A stretch of DNA of 52,587 bases from positions 1-52,587 of the forward strand of contig NZ_CAMIIE010000024.1 in assembly GCF_946222605.1 (NCBI RefSeq). Direction: 5' to 3'. A program made the translations under genes and the position numbers. This document shows positions 1 to 8,201 of this stretch, one piece after another. This stretch comes from an uncultured Acidocella sp. (GTDB lineage: Bacteria; Pseudomonadota; Alphaproteobacteria; Acetobacterales; Acetobacteraceae). Below the pieces are notes generated by a model. That model saw only the letters and a program-made list of their open reading frames with translations, did no database searches and was not told the DNA's origin. Numbering within the stretch: position 1 is the stretch's first letter; every line of letters begins with the position of its first letter.

Positions 1-13
1 CCAAAAACTTTTG
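1..13. repeat. Terminal fragment of the dispersed palindromic element
   Basis: The window opens with CCAAAAACTTTTG, the same terminal box that closes the elements near 38662, 41470, 44514 and 48511. Only the end of this copy lies in the window, so its class and the gene it follows cannot be seen. The call rests on 13 bases and on the match to the other copies. Confidence 0.5.
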
Positions 14-53
14 CTGGTTTTTCTGTCGGGCGTTGGTGAGGCGCTCAAACAAT

Positions 54-88
54 AACGGCGCGAGCGGCTTTGGCCCTCGCGCCGTTTT
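54..88 (+). terminator. Rho-independent terminator of an upstream gene
   Basis: An 11-bp perfect stem, AACGGCGCGAG (54-64) with CTCGCGCCGTT (76-86), is followed by a run of four T (85-88). It probably ends a plus-strand transcript that begins outside the window, and it separates that transcript from the GST gene at 162. Confidence 0.7.
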
Positions 89-161
89 CATGTGACCCAT
101 GCGCGAGAAATCTCATGCCCGCCGCTTTTGTTAAAAAATGCCCCCTGCCATAAGAGGCGCC

Positions 162-830
162 ATGCGAATCCTCTATCATTTGCCGCTCTCCCCTTATTCG
201 CGCAAAGTCCGTATGGTGCTGGCGGAAAAGCGTTTGCCCTTCGAGCTGCGGGCCGAGAAAATCTGGGAGCGCCAGGACAGCTATCTGGAGCTGAACCCGG
301 CCTGCACGGTGCCGACGCTGATCGAGGATAACGGGCTGGTCATCCCCGATTCGCGGGTGATCTGCGAATATCTGGAAGAAGCCTACCCGGACACGGCGCT
401 GATGAGCCGCGCCCAGCCCGAGCGCGTGGAAACCCGCCGGCTCGTCGCCTGGTTCGATGAGAAATTCTATCAGGAAGCGACGCGCAACCTCTATTGGGAA
501 AAGCAGCTGAAGCCGGCGCTGAAGCTGGGTTCGCCCGACGCCAACGCGCTGCGCGCCGGCTATGCGAATTTGAAGCAGCATCTGCTCTATATCGGCTGGC
601 TGGCGGAGCATCGGCGCTGGCTCGCGGGCTCCGGCCTCTCGGTCGCGGATTTCGCCGCCGCCGCCCAGCTCTCCACGCTGGATTTCATGGGCGACGTCGA
701 TTGGTCGGTCTCGCCCGCGGCCAAGGAATGGTATGCGCGGATCAAATCCCGCCCGAGCTTCCGCGCCATCCTGTCGGACCGCGTCAACGGCATGACCCCG
801 CCGCCGCATTATACCGATCTGGATTTCTGA
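162..830 (+). CDS. Glutathione S-transferase-fold protein, FzlA-like
   Basis: This 222-residue protein has an N-terminal thioredoxin-like GST domain (MRILYHLPLSPYSRKVRM, then NPACTVPTL and the glutathione-site-like DSRVICEYLE) and an all-helical C-terminal domain. The start at 162 is preferred to an in-frame ATG at 138, because the GST fold begins directly at MRIL. The protein ends in PPHYTDLDF. From memory, a conserved C-terminus of this kind is found in alphaproteobacterial FzlA, the GST-like FtsZ-binding protein that controls constriction. The GST fold is clear, while the FzlA assignment is inference. The gene is followed 8 bp downstream by a thioesterase, suggesting co-transcription. A general detoxifying GST is the alternative. 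Confidence 0.85.
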   Translation: MRILYHLPLSPYSRKVRMVLAEKRLPFELRAEKIWERQDSYLELNPACTVPTLIEDNGLVIPDSRVICEYLEEAYPDTALMSRAQPERVETRRLVAWFDEKFYQEATRNLYWEKQLKPALKLGSPDANALRAGYANLKQHLLYIGWLAEHRRWLAGSGLSVADFAAAAQLSTLDFMGDVDWSVSPAAKEWYARIKSRPSFRAILSDRVNGMTPPPHYTDLDF

Positions 831-838
831 GGTTGGCC

Positions 839-1255
839 ATGCAGCTTTCCGATTTCCCGCTGAAATCCCACGACAAGATCCGCTACAGCGATGTCGACCG
901 GCAAGGCCATGTGAATAACGCGGTCTTCGTCACCTATCTGGAGACGGCGCGCACGGATCTGCTGGAGCAGATCGTCCCCGGCTTCTGGGAATCGGATTAC
1001 GGCATCGTCGCCGCGCGGCTGGAGCTGGATTACCGGGCGGAATTATTCTGGCCGGGCATTGTCGAGACCGGCACGGCTCTGGCCTCGATCGGCCGGACCT
1101 CGATGGTGATCGAGCAGGCGATGTTCCAGGAGGGGCGGCTGGTGGCGCAGGCGAAAACGGTGCTGGTGCTGATCGACGCGAAGACCCACAAACCGGTTCC
1201 GGTGCCGGATGATCTGCGCGCCAGGCTTATGGCGTTCGCACGGCCTTCCGCATGA
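839..1255 (+). CDS. Acyl-CoA thioesterase, 4HBT hot-dog family
   Basis: This 138-residue single-domain hot-dog protein is expected to hydrolyse acyl-CoA thioesters in the cytoplasm. The family motif is visible near residues 18-27 as SDVDRQGHVNNAVF, in which Asp and the GHVNN turn form the YbgC/FadM-type active site. The start at 839 lies 8 bp after the FzlA-like gene; a longer in-frame reading upstream is only a shadow of that gene. The 3' end overlaps the convergent acetyltransferase gene by 29 bp. The substrate chain length cannot be read from sequence. Confidence 0.88.
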   Translation: MQLSDFPLKSHDKIRYSDVDRQGHVNNAVFVTYLETARTDLLEQIVPGFWESDYGIVAARLELDYRAELFWPGIVETGTALASIGRTSMVIEQAMFQEGRLVAQAKTVLVLIDAKTHKPVPVPDDLRARLMAFARPSA

Positions 1256-1658
1256 GCCGGTGCGGGATGCCGGCATCGAGATAGACCGGCCCTTCCGCGA
1301 CATAGCCGAGCCGCTCGTAAAACCCGATCGCCTGGGTTTGGGCTTCCAGCATGAAGGCATGGGCAGGGCAGGCGGCCTCGATGCCCTGCATCACCGCCTT
1401 GCCCAGCCCGAATTTGCGAAACGGGGCGGCGACGGCGACCCGGCCGATCTTCCACACGCCCGGCGCCTTTTCCACCGCCCGCGCGGTGGCGGCGGGCTGA
1501 CCCTCATGGCGCAGCAGCACATGGGTGGCGGTGGCGTCCAGCGCGTCCAGCTCCTCTTCCGGCGGCACCTTCTGCTCCTGCACGAACACCGCCATGCGCA
1601 GCGCGAAACACGCCTCCAGCTCCGGCGAGCCGGGCAAAGCGCGCAGGATCTCGGCCAT
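1227..1658 (-). CDS. GNAT family N-acetyltransferase (ElaA/YjcF-like)
   Basis: This 143-residue GNAT protein has the acetyl-CoA binding segment IGRVAVAAPFRKFGLGKAVM around residues 72-91 (R-x-x-G-x-G/A type) and the typical late strand FYERLGYVAEGPVYLDAG. The N-terminal pattern ALRMAVFVQEQKVP is characteristic of the ElaA/YjcF subgroup, whose substrates are largely unknown. Its start codon overlaps the stop codon of the PhoX-like gene by one base (TAATG), so it is probably translationally coupled as the last gene of a bamE-phoX-GNAT unit. Confidence 0.88.
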   Translation of the reverse strand: MAEILRALPGSPELEACFALRMAVFVQEQKVPPEEELDALDATATHVLLRHEGQPAATARAVEKAPGVWKIGRVAVAAPFRKFGLGKAVMQGIEAACPAHAFMLEAQTQAIGFYERLGYVAEGPVYLDAGIPHRLMRKAVRTP

Positions 1659-3244
1659 TATTGCGTGACCAGCCCGATGATGGTGGTCTGCGGCGGCATG
1701 TTCGGCCGCAAGGTGGGCCAGCGCGTCTCCGGATTGTCGAAGCTCGCCCCCGGGGTCGCGCCGGGATGGCGGACCGCGCCAAAGGCGGTCTTGCTGTTGG
1801 CATCAAAGGCCACACCACCGGCGGCGGCACCCACCGGCGCCAGATAGGCATAGGCCAGCGCGCCGGTCGCCGGGCCGCTGGTCTGCATGATGAACAGCCC
1901 GTCGGCGCTCTGTTCGGTATCGCCCTTCTGGTCGGTGCCGATCCAGAGATTACCCGCCGGATCAACCGCCAGCGTGTGCGGCTTGCGCAGCCAGGCCTGG
2001 CTGCCGGGGCCGTATTGCGTGCCCTCGCGAACCGCCGGATTGCCGGCGACCAGCGCCAGCGTGGCGGGGAAATGCCGGGCGGTGGCATCGCCGCCGGGCA
2101 GGGTGAAGCGCACAATATGCCCCTCGCCGCCGCCAGGGTTCAGCGAATCGGCAACGCTGCGCTGGGCATTGCCGGCGCAGGCCATATAGAGCGCGCCGCC
2201 ATCCTGGCTCAGCGCCAGCCCGGCCGGGGCGTCGAAGCTTTCGCCGCCGGCGGTGGCGCCGGCATTGGCCAGCCCGGCCAGGGTCGGCACGTCATTCGGC
2301 AGCGCCACCCAGTCGATCCCATCGCCTCCCAGCACCGCCACGCTCAACATGCCGGAATCGAGCGCGGTGCCGTCGGTCGCGTTGGTGGCGGCGACGAAGC
2401 GGAACAGCATCCCGGCGGCTGCATCCTGGGTGAAGAACAGCACCGGGCGGCCATCCTTGCTCTGGGTGGCGAGCAGCCCGGCGCGGGCGATGCGGCCGAT
2501 GGCGGTGCGTTTCACCGGAATATAAAGCGGGTTCAGCGCATCCAGCTCCACCACCCAGCCATAACGCGCGCCCTGGCCCGGGTCGCCATAACCAAAGCCC
2601 AAGCCGGAGAGGCGGTTGAGCCAGGGGGCGGCATCGCCCTCGGCCAGCAGCACATTGCCCCAGGGCGTGGCGCTGCCGGCCTGCACCGCCAGCACGCCTT
2701 GCACCGTGCTTCCCACCTGGGCGGCGGCCGGACCGGAGATCTGGCAGAGCGTGCCATCGGAGAGGCGGCGGGTCTGATAGCCCCCGACCACCGTCACCCA
2801 GCGCCCGGCCTGATATTGCAGATTGACCACCGTCACACCTTGCTCGCGGCCGGCGATGGCGGGATGGTCCACCCCGCCGGGAAACAGCATATTGGCCGGG
2901 GCGGTCGGGTTGGCCGTCACCAGCACCAGGCGCGGGATATTATCCTGCGCCGGCGGCGGGGCGATCAGCGCCGCGATCACCGCGTCATAAGGAAACTGGT
3001 TATCCGCCTGCGCCAGGCTCAGCGCATCGGGGGTGAAGGGGGGCGCATCCGGCTGCAGCAGATCGCCCCAGCGGGCGATGACCAGCCGCGAGAAGCCAGG
3101 GCCGATCTTGTCGCCCAGCCCCGGCGCCTGCGGGTTGGCCGGGTTGTAGCCGAGATAATAAGGCGGCCTCGCCGCCATCTGCGCGCCGGCCCCGCCGGCG
3201 GCGAGGCTGGCAATGCCGGAGAGCAGCAGCGTGCGCCGGCGCAT
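1658..3244 (-). CDS. PhoX-like (DUF839) exported phosphatase-family protein
   Basis: This 528-residue protein has an N-terminal export signal: MRRRTLLLSGIASLAAGG, basic residues followed by a hydrophobic stretch ending in AGA. It lacks a clear twin-arginine consensus, although RRR precedes TLLL. Family features include the RLVIARWGD segment, the GYGWVVELDALNP / PVKRTAIGR block and VLFFTQDAAAGMLFRFV, typical of the PhoX beta-propeller that uses calcium and iron to hydrolyse phosphate esters. Several late blocks (GGALYMACAG, LAVDPAGNLWIGTD) resemble propeller blades. The start lies 3 bp after the bamE stop. Enzymatic activity is inferred from family only. Confidence 0.8.
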   Translation of the reverse strand: MRRRTLLLSGIASLAAGGAGAQMAARPPYYLGYNPANPQAPGLGDKIGPGFSRLVIARWGDLLQPDAPPFTPDALSLAQADNQFPYDAVIAALIAPPPAQDNIPRLVLVTANPTAPANMLFPGGVDHPAIAGREQGVTVVNLQYQAGRWVTVVGGYQTRRLSDGTLCQISGPAAAQVGSTVQGVLAVQAGSATPWGNVLLAEGDAAPWLNRLSGLGFGYGDPGQGARYGWVVELDALNPLYIPVKRTAIGRIARAGLLATQSKDGRPVLFFTQDAAAGMLFRFVAATNATDGTALDSGMLSVAVLGGDGIDWVALPNDVPTLAGLANAGATAGGESFDAPAGLALSQDGGALYMACAGNAQRSVADSLNPGGGEGHIVRFTLPGGDATARHFPATLALVAGNPAVREGTQYGPGSQAWLRKPHTLAVDPAGNLWIGTDQKGDTEQSADGLFIMQTSGPATGALAYAYLAPVGAAAGGVAFDANSKTAFGAVRHPGATPGASFDNPETRWPTLRPNMPPQTTIIGLVTQ

Positions 3245-3247
3245 CGG

Positions 3248-3802
3248 CTAGAAGCTGCTGCCGGAGCTGCCGCCGCCGATATTGCCGGAGCTGCCGCCCA
3301 GGGAAGCGGCGCCGCCAGCGCTGGTGTCGGAGGCCGTGCCCAGCGGGTTATAGCTGCCGACACCGCCGATCAGCTGCTGCAGGAAGCCGGCGGAACCGCC
3401 GGGAACCGGCGTCTGCTTGCCGTCCATATCGACGCGGATGCCGTCCTTGAGATCCTTGCGGACATAGGATTCATAGGTGCCGTTGCCATTGAAGGTGACC
3501 ACCACGACGCTCTGCTTCTTCACGCCCTCGGTCTGGCCGATCCGCATCTTGGTGATCTGCGAGACATAGACCCAGTTATTCGGGTCATATTGCTCCACGA
3601 AGGTCGGCGGGCCGATCAGCGCCTGCACATCCGCCTGCTGCGACACGCCCGGAGTGAGCTGCTTCAACTGATCATTCGTCACCGCGATGCCGCGATAATG
3701 CGGCGCGTCGGAGAAGATGGCGCAGCCGGACAGGCCCGTCAGGGCGCAGAGAAGCAGGCTTTGGGACAGCTTGGTCAGGCGCACGCGTCTATCCTTAATC
3801 AT
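3248..3802 (-). CDS. bamE: Outer membrane assembly lipoprotein BamE (SmpA/OmlA)
   Basis: This 184-residue lipoprotein has a signal peptide ending in the lipobox LSGC (Cys26). The SmpA/OmlA domain follows: ITNDQL/QLTPGVSQQADVQALIGPPTF and WVYVSQITKM around residues 42-85. BamE is an accessory subunit of the BAM complex that folds outer-membrane proteins. The C-terminal 35 residues are Gly/Ser-rich and low-complexity. It is divergent from yceD with about 75 bp between them, and phoX follows after 3 bp. Confidence 0.9.
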   Translation of the reverse strand: MIKDRRVRLTKLSQSLLLCALTGLSGCAIFSDAPHYRGIAVTNDQLKQLTPGVSQQADVQALIGPPTFVEQYDPNNWVYVSQITKMRIGQTEGVKKQSVVVVTFNGNGTYESYVRKDLKDGIRVDMDGKQTPVPGGSAGFLQQLIGGVGSYNPLGTASDTSAGGAASLGGSSGNIGGGSSGSSF

Positions 3803-3877
3803 TGGGAGCGATCTCTCGCCCGGTTGGGTCTCATGGCAGGGGCTTACGTGTCAATGCGCAGCGTCTATATTGCATGA

Positions 3878-4423
3878 ATGACGGAAGAATTCAGCTATCC
3901 GGTGAAGGCCGGGCAGATCAAGGACCAGAAGCTCGAATACAGCCTGAAGGCGAACGATGCCGAGCGCGCGGCGCTGGCCAAACGCTTCGGACTGGTGGCG
4001 CTGGGCAAGCTCGAAGGGCATTTCACCCTTTGGCATGAACGCGCGGGCATCATCGCCGCCAAGCTGAAAATGCGCGCGGTTGTGACCCAGAGCTGCGTGG
4101 TCAGCCTGGAGCCCTTCGAGGCCAAGCTGAACGAGACCGCTGAGCTGCGCTTCGTGCCGGAGGCGCATATGGGCCAGGCGCCCAGGGTTGAGGATAGCGA
4201 CGAGGATGAGGAGGACATCACCCCGGCTTCCTTCGATTCGCCCGACGAAATCCCTTATGCCAACGATATCATCGATCTGGGGGCCGCCCTGGCCGAGCAG
4301 CTGGGGCTGGCGCTGGACCCGTATCCGCGCAAGCCGGGGGCTAGTTTGCCGGAAGAGGCCAGCGACCATAGCGCCAACCCTTTCGCCGCCTTGGCCGCCC
4401 GGCTGACCAAGCCCGAGGGCTAA
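3878..4423 (+). CDS. YceD/DUF177 family protein
   Basis: This 181-residue DUF177 protein contains the conserved CVVSLEPFEAKLNETAELRF core near residues 72-92, including the single Cys and the acidic SDEDEEDITP stretch before the DIIDLGAALAEQLGLALDPYPR block. In many bacteria this family lies next to rpmF and is implicated in 23S rRNA and ribosomal large-subunit metabolism. Here it sits 118 bp upstream of rpmF and divergent from bamE. The family assignment is firm; the molecular role is not established from sequence. Confidence 0.9.
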   Translation: MTEEFSYPVKAGQIKDQKLEYSLKANDAERAALAKRFGLVALGKLEGHFTLWHERAGIIAAKLKMRAVVTQSCVVSLEPFEAKLNETAELRFVPEAHMGQAPRVEDSDEDEEDITPASFDSPDEIPYANDIIDLGAALAEQLGLALDPYPRKPGASLPEEASDHSANPFAALAARLTKPEG

Positions 4424-4541
4424 CCCCCGGCTAGCGCGCTGTTTTCCAATATAATGAGCAGCTATGACTTGCGATGCGCCCTGGCCTCTGCTACGCGGCG
4501 CCTTCCATATTACTCAGACTGTTTCTGTAAGGCGTTTTGTC

Positions 4542-4745
4542 ATGGCTGTTCCTAAGCGAAAGACCTCTCCCTCCCGCGCCGGCATGCGCCGCAGCCACCA
4601 GGCGCTGACCGCCAACGCGCATGCCGAGTGCGCCAATTGCGGCGAGCTGAAGCGCCCCCACCATGTGTGTGCCCATTGCGGCCATTATGACGGCCGTGAA
4701 GTCGTCGGCGCCGGCAAGGAAGCCAAGGGCGTCGTTCGCGTCTAA
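4542..4745 (+). CDS. rpmF: 50S ribosomal protein L32
   Basis: This 67-residue protein starts with the canonical MAVPKRKTSPSRAGMRRSHQ and carries the zinc-ribbon pairs CANC and CAHC (residues 29-32 and 42-45). The start at 4542 is fixed by the family N-terminus; an in-frame ATG at 4464 would add 26 unrelated residues and is rejected. The location between yceD and plsX is the usual bacterial arrangement. Because all four Cys are present, this is the zinc-binding form of L32. Confidence 0.97.
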   Translation: MAVPKRKTSPSRAGMRRSHQALTANAHAECANCGELKRPHHVCAHCGHYDGREVVGAGKEAKGVVRV

Positions 4746-4797
4746 CCGCTATCGCGGTTTGGCGTGAAATGGTGGTGTAACCCGAGACAGGGGTGAG

Positions 4798-5850
4798 ATG
4801 AGCCAGAGCAGTAAACTGGCAGTGGATGCCATGGGTGGTGACCACGCGCCGGACGCGATTATTGCGGGGCTCGACATTGCCGCGGAACGCCATCCGCAAG
4901 CGCAATTCCTGATTTTCGGCGACGAGGCGCGGTTGCGTCCGGTCCTGGCCAAGTGCAAGCGCCTGGCCGGGCGGTACGAGCTGCGCCACGCCGCCGAGGT
5001 GATCACCGGCGACATGAAGCCGACAGTGGCGCTGCGCCTGCGCGATTCCTCGCTGCGGCGCGCCATCGATTCTGTGCTGGCCGGTGAGGCCGAAGGCGTG
5101 ATCTCCGCCGGCAATACCGGCGCGCTGCTCGCCCTCTCCAAAATCGTTCTGAAAACGCTGAAGGGCATCGACCGCCCGGCCATGGCCGCCATCGCCCCGT
5201 CCGCCAAGGGCGATGTGGTGATGCTCGATCTCGGGCTGAACGTGGTTTACGACGCCCGCAATCTGGTCGAATTCGCGTTGATGGGCACGGTGTTCGCCCG
5301 CATCGTGCTCGGGCTTCCGACCCCCACATTCGGCCTGCTGAATATAGGCTCCGAGGAAGGCAAGGGCGACGAGACGCTGCGCGCCGCCTCCAATACGTTG
5401 CGCGAAAGCCCGATCGCCGGGCAGTTCTACGGCTTCGTCGAAGGCCATGACATCGCCGCCGGCACCGTGGATGTGGTGGTGACGGACGGCTTCACCGGCA
5501 ATGTCGCGCTGAAAACCGGCGAGGGCGCCTTGAAGCTGGTGGGCGATCTGCTGCGCCAGGTCTTCTCCGCCGGGCCGTTCGCGAAAATGGGCTATCTCTT
5601 CGCCCGTGGCGCGCTGAAGCGCCTGAAGGAAACCTTGGACCCCCGCCGCTATAATGGCGCGGTGCTGCTGGGGCTCAACGGCGTGGTGGTCAAATCCCAT
5701 GGCGGCACCGACGCGCTGGGCTTTGCCCATGCGGTGGATGTGGCGCTGGACATGATCGCCAATGATTTCAACAGCCGCATCGCCGACGCCCTGACGGCGA
5801 TGGACCACGCCATCCTCTCCGAAGCCCCGGTGCCGAACCAAAATGGTTGA
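4798..5850 (+). CDS. plsX: Phosphate acyltransferase PlsX
   Basis: This 350-residue PlsX converts acyl-ACP to acyl-phosphate, the acyl donor for the first glycerophospholipid acylation. The diagnostic AVDAMGGDHAPDAIIAGL stands near the N-terminus, with SAGNTGALLALSKIVLKTLKGIDRPA around residues 102-128 and the DVVVTDGFTGNVALKTGEG block near 225-244. The start follows rpmF after 52 bp and has a purine-rich site (GGGGTGAG) just before the ATG. The 3' end overlaps fabH by 8 bp, so the two are coupled. Confidence 0.97.
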   Translation: MSQSSKLAVDAMGGDHAPDAIIAGLDIAAERHPQAQFLIFGDEARLRPVLAKCKRLAGRYELRHAAEVITGDMKPTVALRLRDSSLRRAIDSVLAGEAEGVISAGNTGALLALSKIVLKTLKGIDRPAMAAIAPSAKGDVVMLDLGLNVVYDARNLVEFALMGTVFARIVLGLPTPTFGLLNIGSEEGKGDETLRAASNTLRESPIAGQFYGFVEGHDIAAGTVDVVVTDGFTGNVALKTGEGALKLVGDLLRQVFSAGPFAKMGYLFARGALKRLKETLDPRRYNGAVLLGLNGVVVKSHGGTDALGFAHAVDVALDMIANDFNSRIADALTAMDHAILSEAPVPNQNG

Positions 5851-6829
5851 TGACAATCTGAGCCTTCGCCGCGCCGTGCTCACCGGCATCGGCGCCTATC
5901 TGCCTGCGCAAATCGTCACCAATGCCGATATGGCGGCACGGGTCGAGACCTCGGATGACTGGATCACCGAGCGCACCGGCATCAAGCAGCGCCATTTCGC
6001 CGCCCCGCACGAAACCGCCGCCTTCATGGGCGCCGAAGCCGGACGTCAGGCGCTGGAGAGAGCCGGGCTGGCGCCGGAGGCGCTGGGCGCCATCATCGTC
6101 GGCACCTCCACCCCGGACCAGGCTTTTCCCTCCACCGCCGTGCATATCCAGGCGGCCTTGGGCGCGAAAAACGCTTTCGGTTTCGATCTCTCCGCCGCCT
6201 GCTCTGGCTTCATCTATGCGCTCTCGGTCGCGGATGCGATGCTGCGCGCCGGCCAGGTGCAGAGCGTTCTGGTGATCGGCGCCGAGGTCTATTCCCGGAT
6301 TTTGAATTTCGAGGACCGCACCACCTGCGTGCTGTTTGGCGACGGCGCCGGCGCGGTGCTGCTGGAAGCCAAGAGCGTGGCCAAGGACGGGCCCGGCGTG
6401 CTCTCCACCCATCTGCACGCCGATGGCAAGCTGGCGGATATTCTCTATGTCGACGGCGCGGTCGGCCAGCCTGACAAATCCGGCCATCTGGTGATGCATG
6501 GGCGCGAGGTGTTCCGCCACGCCGTCACCTTGCTGGCCGGGGCGGTGAATGAGGCGCTGACCGAGAACGGCCTCACCGCCGCCGATATCGATCTGCTGGT
6601 CCCCCACCAGGCCAATCGCCGCATCATCGACGGCGTTGGCAAGAAGCTCGGCCTGCCGGATGAGCGCGTTATCGTCACTGTCGACAAGCACGCCAACACC
6701 TCCGCCGCCTCCATCCCGCTGGCGCTCGCCGTGGCGATGGAAGAGGGCAGGGCCAAGCCCGGCCAGCTGGTGCTGCTGGAAGCGCTGGGCGGCGGCTTGA
6801 CCTGGGGTTCCGCGCTGCTGCGCCTCTAA
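5843..6829 (+). CDS. fabH: Beta-ketoacyl-ACP synthase III
   Basis: This 328-residue KAS III condenses acetyl-CoA with malonyl-ACP to start fatty acid synthesis. The complete catalytic triad is visible: Cys120 in DLSAACSGFIYAL, His255 in VPHQANRRI and Asn285 in KHANTSAAS. The N-terminal SDDWITERTGIKQR segment and the C-terminal GGGLTWGSALLRL are typical of FabH. It overlaps plsX by 8 bp and precedes ihfA, giving the standard alphaproteobacterial plsX-fabH-ihfA order. Confidence 0.97.
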   Translation: MVDDNLSLRRAVLTGIGAYLPAQIVTNADMAARVETSDDWITERTGIKQRHFAAPHETAAFMGAEAGRQALERAGLAPEALGAIIVGTSTPDQAFPSTAVHIQAALGAKNAFGFDLSAACSGFIYALSVADAMLRAGQVQSVLVIGAEVYSRILNFEDRTTCVLFGDGAGAVLLEAKSVAKDGPGVLSTHLHADGKLADILYVDGAVGQPDKSGHLVMHGREVFRHAVTLLAGAVNEALTENGLTAADIDLLVPHQANRRIIDGVGKKLGLPDERVIVTVDKHANTSAASIPLALAVAMEEGRAKPGQLVLLEALGGGLTWGSALLRL

Positions 6830-6928
6830 AACCCTTTAAGATCAGCATCTCCCCACGAGTCGCCGCGATTTCACGCGAATCGGTCAAGAACTGATTGACC
6901 GCCAAGCCGCTCGTGCTAATCTTGCAAA

Positions 6929-7234
6929 ATGAACACTTTGACGCGTGCACAGCTAACTGAGGCGATCTACGCGAGTGTCGGCTTGTCGCGGCACGAATCG
7001 GCGGATCTGCTTGAGCATGTCCTGAACCGGATCGCGGATGCGCTCGAGGTTGGAAAATCTGTTAAAATTAGTGGTTTCGGCACTTTTTCTGTCAGGCAGA
7101 AGGGGCGCCGTATTGGCCGGAATCCGAAAACCGGTGTTGAAGTCCCGATCCTGCCGCGGCGCGTTCTGGTGTTTCGCCCCAGCCAGATGTTGCGCGACGC
7201 GGTGAATGGCGGCCCGTCCGCCCCCAAAGACTGA
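6929..7234 (+). CDS. ihfA: Integration host factor subunit alpha
   Basis: This 101-residue member of the HU/IHF family bends DNA as a heterodimer with IHF-beta, which is not in this window. The pattern TLTRAQLTEAIY at the N-terminus, VKISGFGTFSVRQKG in the dimer core and the DNA-intercalating arm RRIGRNPKTGVEVPI identify it. The Met start at 6929 matches the family. It lies about 100 bp after fabH and 16 bp before the MerR-type regulator. Confidence 0.95.
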   Translation: MNTLTRAQLTEAIYASVGLSRHESADLLEHVLNRIADALEVGKSVKISGFGTFSVRQKGRRIGRNPKTGVEVPILPRRVLVFRPSQMLRDAVNGGPSAPKD

Positions 7235-7250
7235 CTGAGCGAAGGATCGC

Positions 7251-7895
7251 ATGGTGGATGAAGAATTTAACGCGGCGCTGGAAGACGGCGTAGCGTCCGA
7301 CCTGAACCATGAGGCCGGGCGTCCGCGTATCCGCAAGGCCGCCGATGCGTTCCGTACCATTTCCGAAGTCGCTGACGAGCTGCATGTGCCCCAGCATGTG
7401 CTGCGCTTCTGGGAGACGAAATTCCCCCAGGTGCGGCCGCTGAAGCGCGGCGGCGGGCGGCGCTATTACCGGCCCGAGGATGTGGCGCTGCTGCGCCGGG
7501 TCGCGGATCTGCTTTATACTCAAGGCTATACCATCAAGGGCGTGCAGCGCCTGCTGCGCGATTCCGCGCCGAACCAGGCTTCTGAGCCGGCCCGCCAGGC
7601 CGCCGCCGAGTTGCCGCTGGACCAGCCGCCGGTCCCGGTGCCCGTTCTGGTGCCGGTGGTCGATGCCTCTGAGACCATGCTGGTTGAGGAGGCTGTGCAG
7701 ACCGAGACAGCGCCACGCGAGGAGATTTCGCAGCCGGAGGAAGACGCCGCGCCATCGCGCCCGGAGCCTGTCCTGGCGGCCGATGTGCCAGCGCCGATCC
7801 AGCTGCTTGCGCCTGAGGACGAAATCCTCCGGCTGCGCGCGCTGCTCACCGAAACTTTGCTGGCATTGGAGGCGATGCGCGGGGTTCTGCGCTGA
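7251..7895 (+). CDS. MerR family transcriptional regulator
   Basis: This 214-residue protein has a MerR-type winged helix-turn-helix at residues 34-105 (AFRTISEVADELHVPQHVLRFWETKFPQ, then GGRRYYRPEDVALLRRVADLLYTQGYTIKGVQRLL). The rest is Pro/Ala/Glu-rich and ends in a short helical ILRLRALLTETLLALEAMRGVL segment. No effector-binding domain or metal-binding Cys is seen. It follows ihfA directly, an arrangement common in alphaproteobacteria, where the target of this regulator is largely unknown. A strong terminator follows at 7922. Confidence 0.9.
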   Translation: MVDEEFNAALEDGVASDLNHEAGRPRIRKAADAFRTISEVADELHVPQHVLRFWETKFPQVRPLKRGGGRRYYRPEDVALLRRVADLLYTQGYTIKGVQRLLRDSAPNQASEPARQAAAELPLDQPPVPVPVLVPVVDASETMLVEEAVQTETAPREEISQPEEDAAPSRPEPVLAADVPAPIQLLAPEDEILRLRALLTETLLALEAMRGVLR

Positions 7896-7921
7896 TTGCC
7901 GCTCAAGCATCGCCCTTACCC

Positions 7922-7957
7922 AAACCGCCGCGCCCGCTGGGCCGGCGGTTTTCTTTT
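7922..7957 (+). terminator. Rho-independent terminator after merR
   Basis: AAACCGCCG (7922-7930) pairs with CGGCGGTTT (7943-7951), and the stem is extended inward by GCCC/GGGC with one bulged C. The 3' side runs into TTTTCTTTT. It closes the yceD-rpmF-plsX-fabH-ihfA-merR direction of transcription before the tRNA gene. Confidence 0.85.
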
Positions 7958-8026
7958 GGCCGACGGTTTTCTCGCCTCTGCCCCTTGGCGGCGCGTCCCC
8001 TTGCTGCTACAGCCTCGCCGCAGGTC

Positions 8027-8103
8027 CGGAGCGTAGCGCAGCCTGGTAGCGCATCAGTCTGGGGGACTGGGGGTCGTGGGTTCGAATCCCGCCGCTCCGA
8101 CCA
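8027..8103 (+). tRNA. tRNA-Pro (anticodon GGG)
   Basis: A complete 77-nt cloverleaf is visible. The acceptor arms CGGAGCG (8027-8033) and CGCTCCG (8093-8099) pair perfectly, followed by discriminator A and an encoded CCA (8101-8103). The D-arm holds GCGCAGCCTGGTAGCGC. The anticodon stem TCAGT/ACTGG encloses the loop CTGGGGG with anticodon GGG. The T-arm contains GGTTCGAATCC. This reads CCC/CCU proline codons. It lies downstream of the ihfA-merR terminator. Confidence 0.97.
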
Positions 8104-8201
8104 TTTTCCATCTCATAAATCCTTGTTCATCAGCGGTTGAGCCCCCAATTCAGCCGGGATTTGGCGCGCCACGCGGCGTGCCGTGAACGGGATCAGAACG
8201 C

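Noticed and set aside
1661..3877. Long open frame antisense to the PhoX-like and bamE genes (738 codons)
   Set aside because: It is rich in Arg, Gln, Gly and His, with no domain or start context, and runs opposite to two recognisable genes. GC-rich DNA often leaves such frames open.
4464..4541. N-terminal extension of ribosomal protein L32
   Set aside because: The extra 26 residues are unlike any L32, whose family N-terminus MAVPKRKTS begins at 4542.
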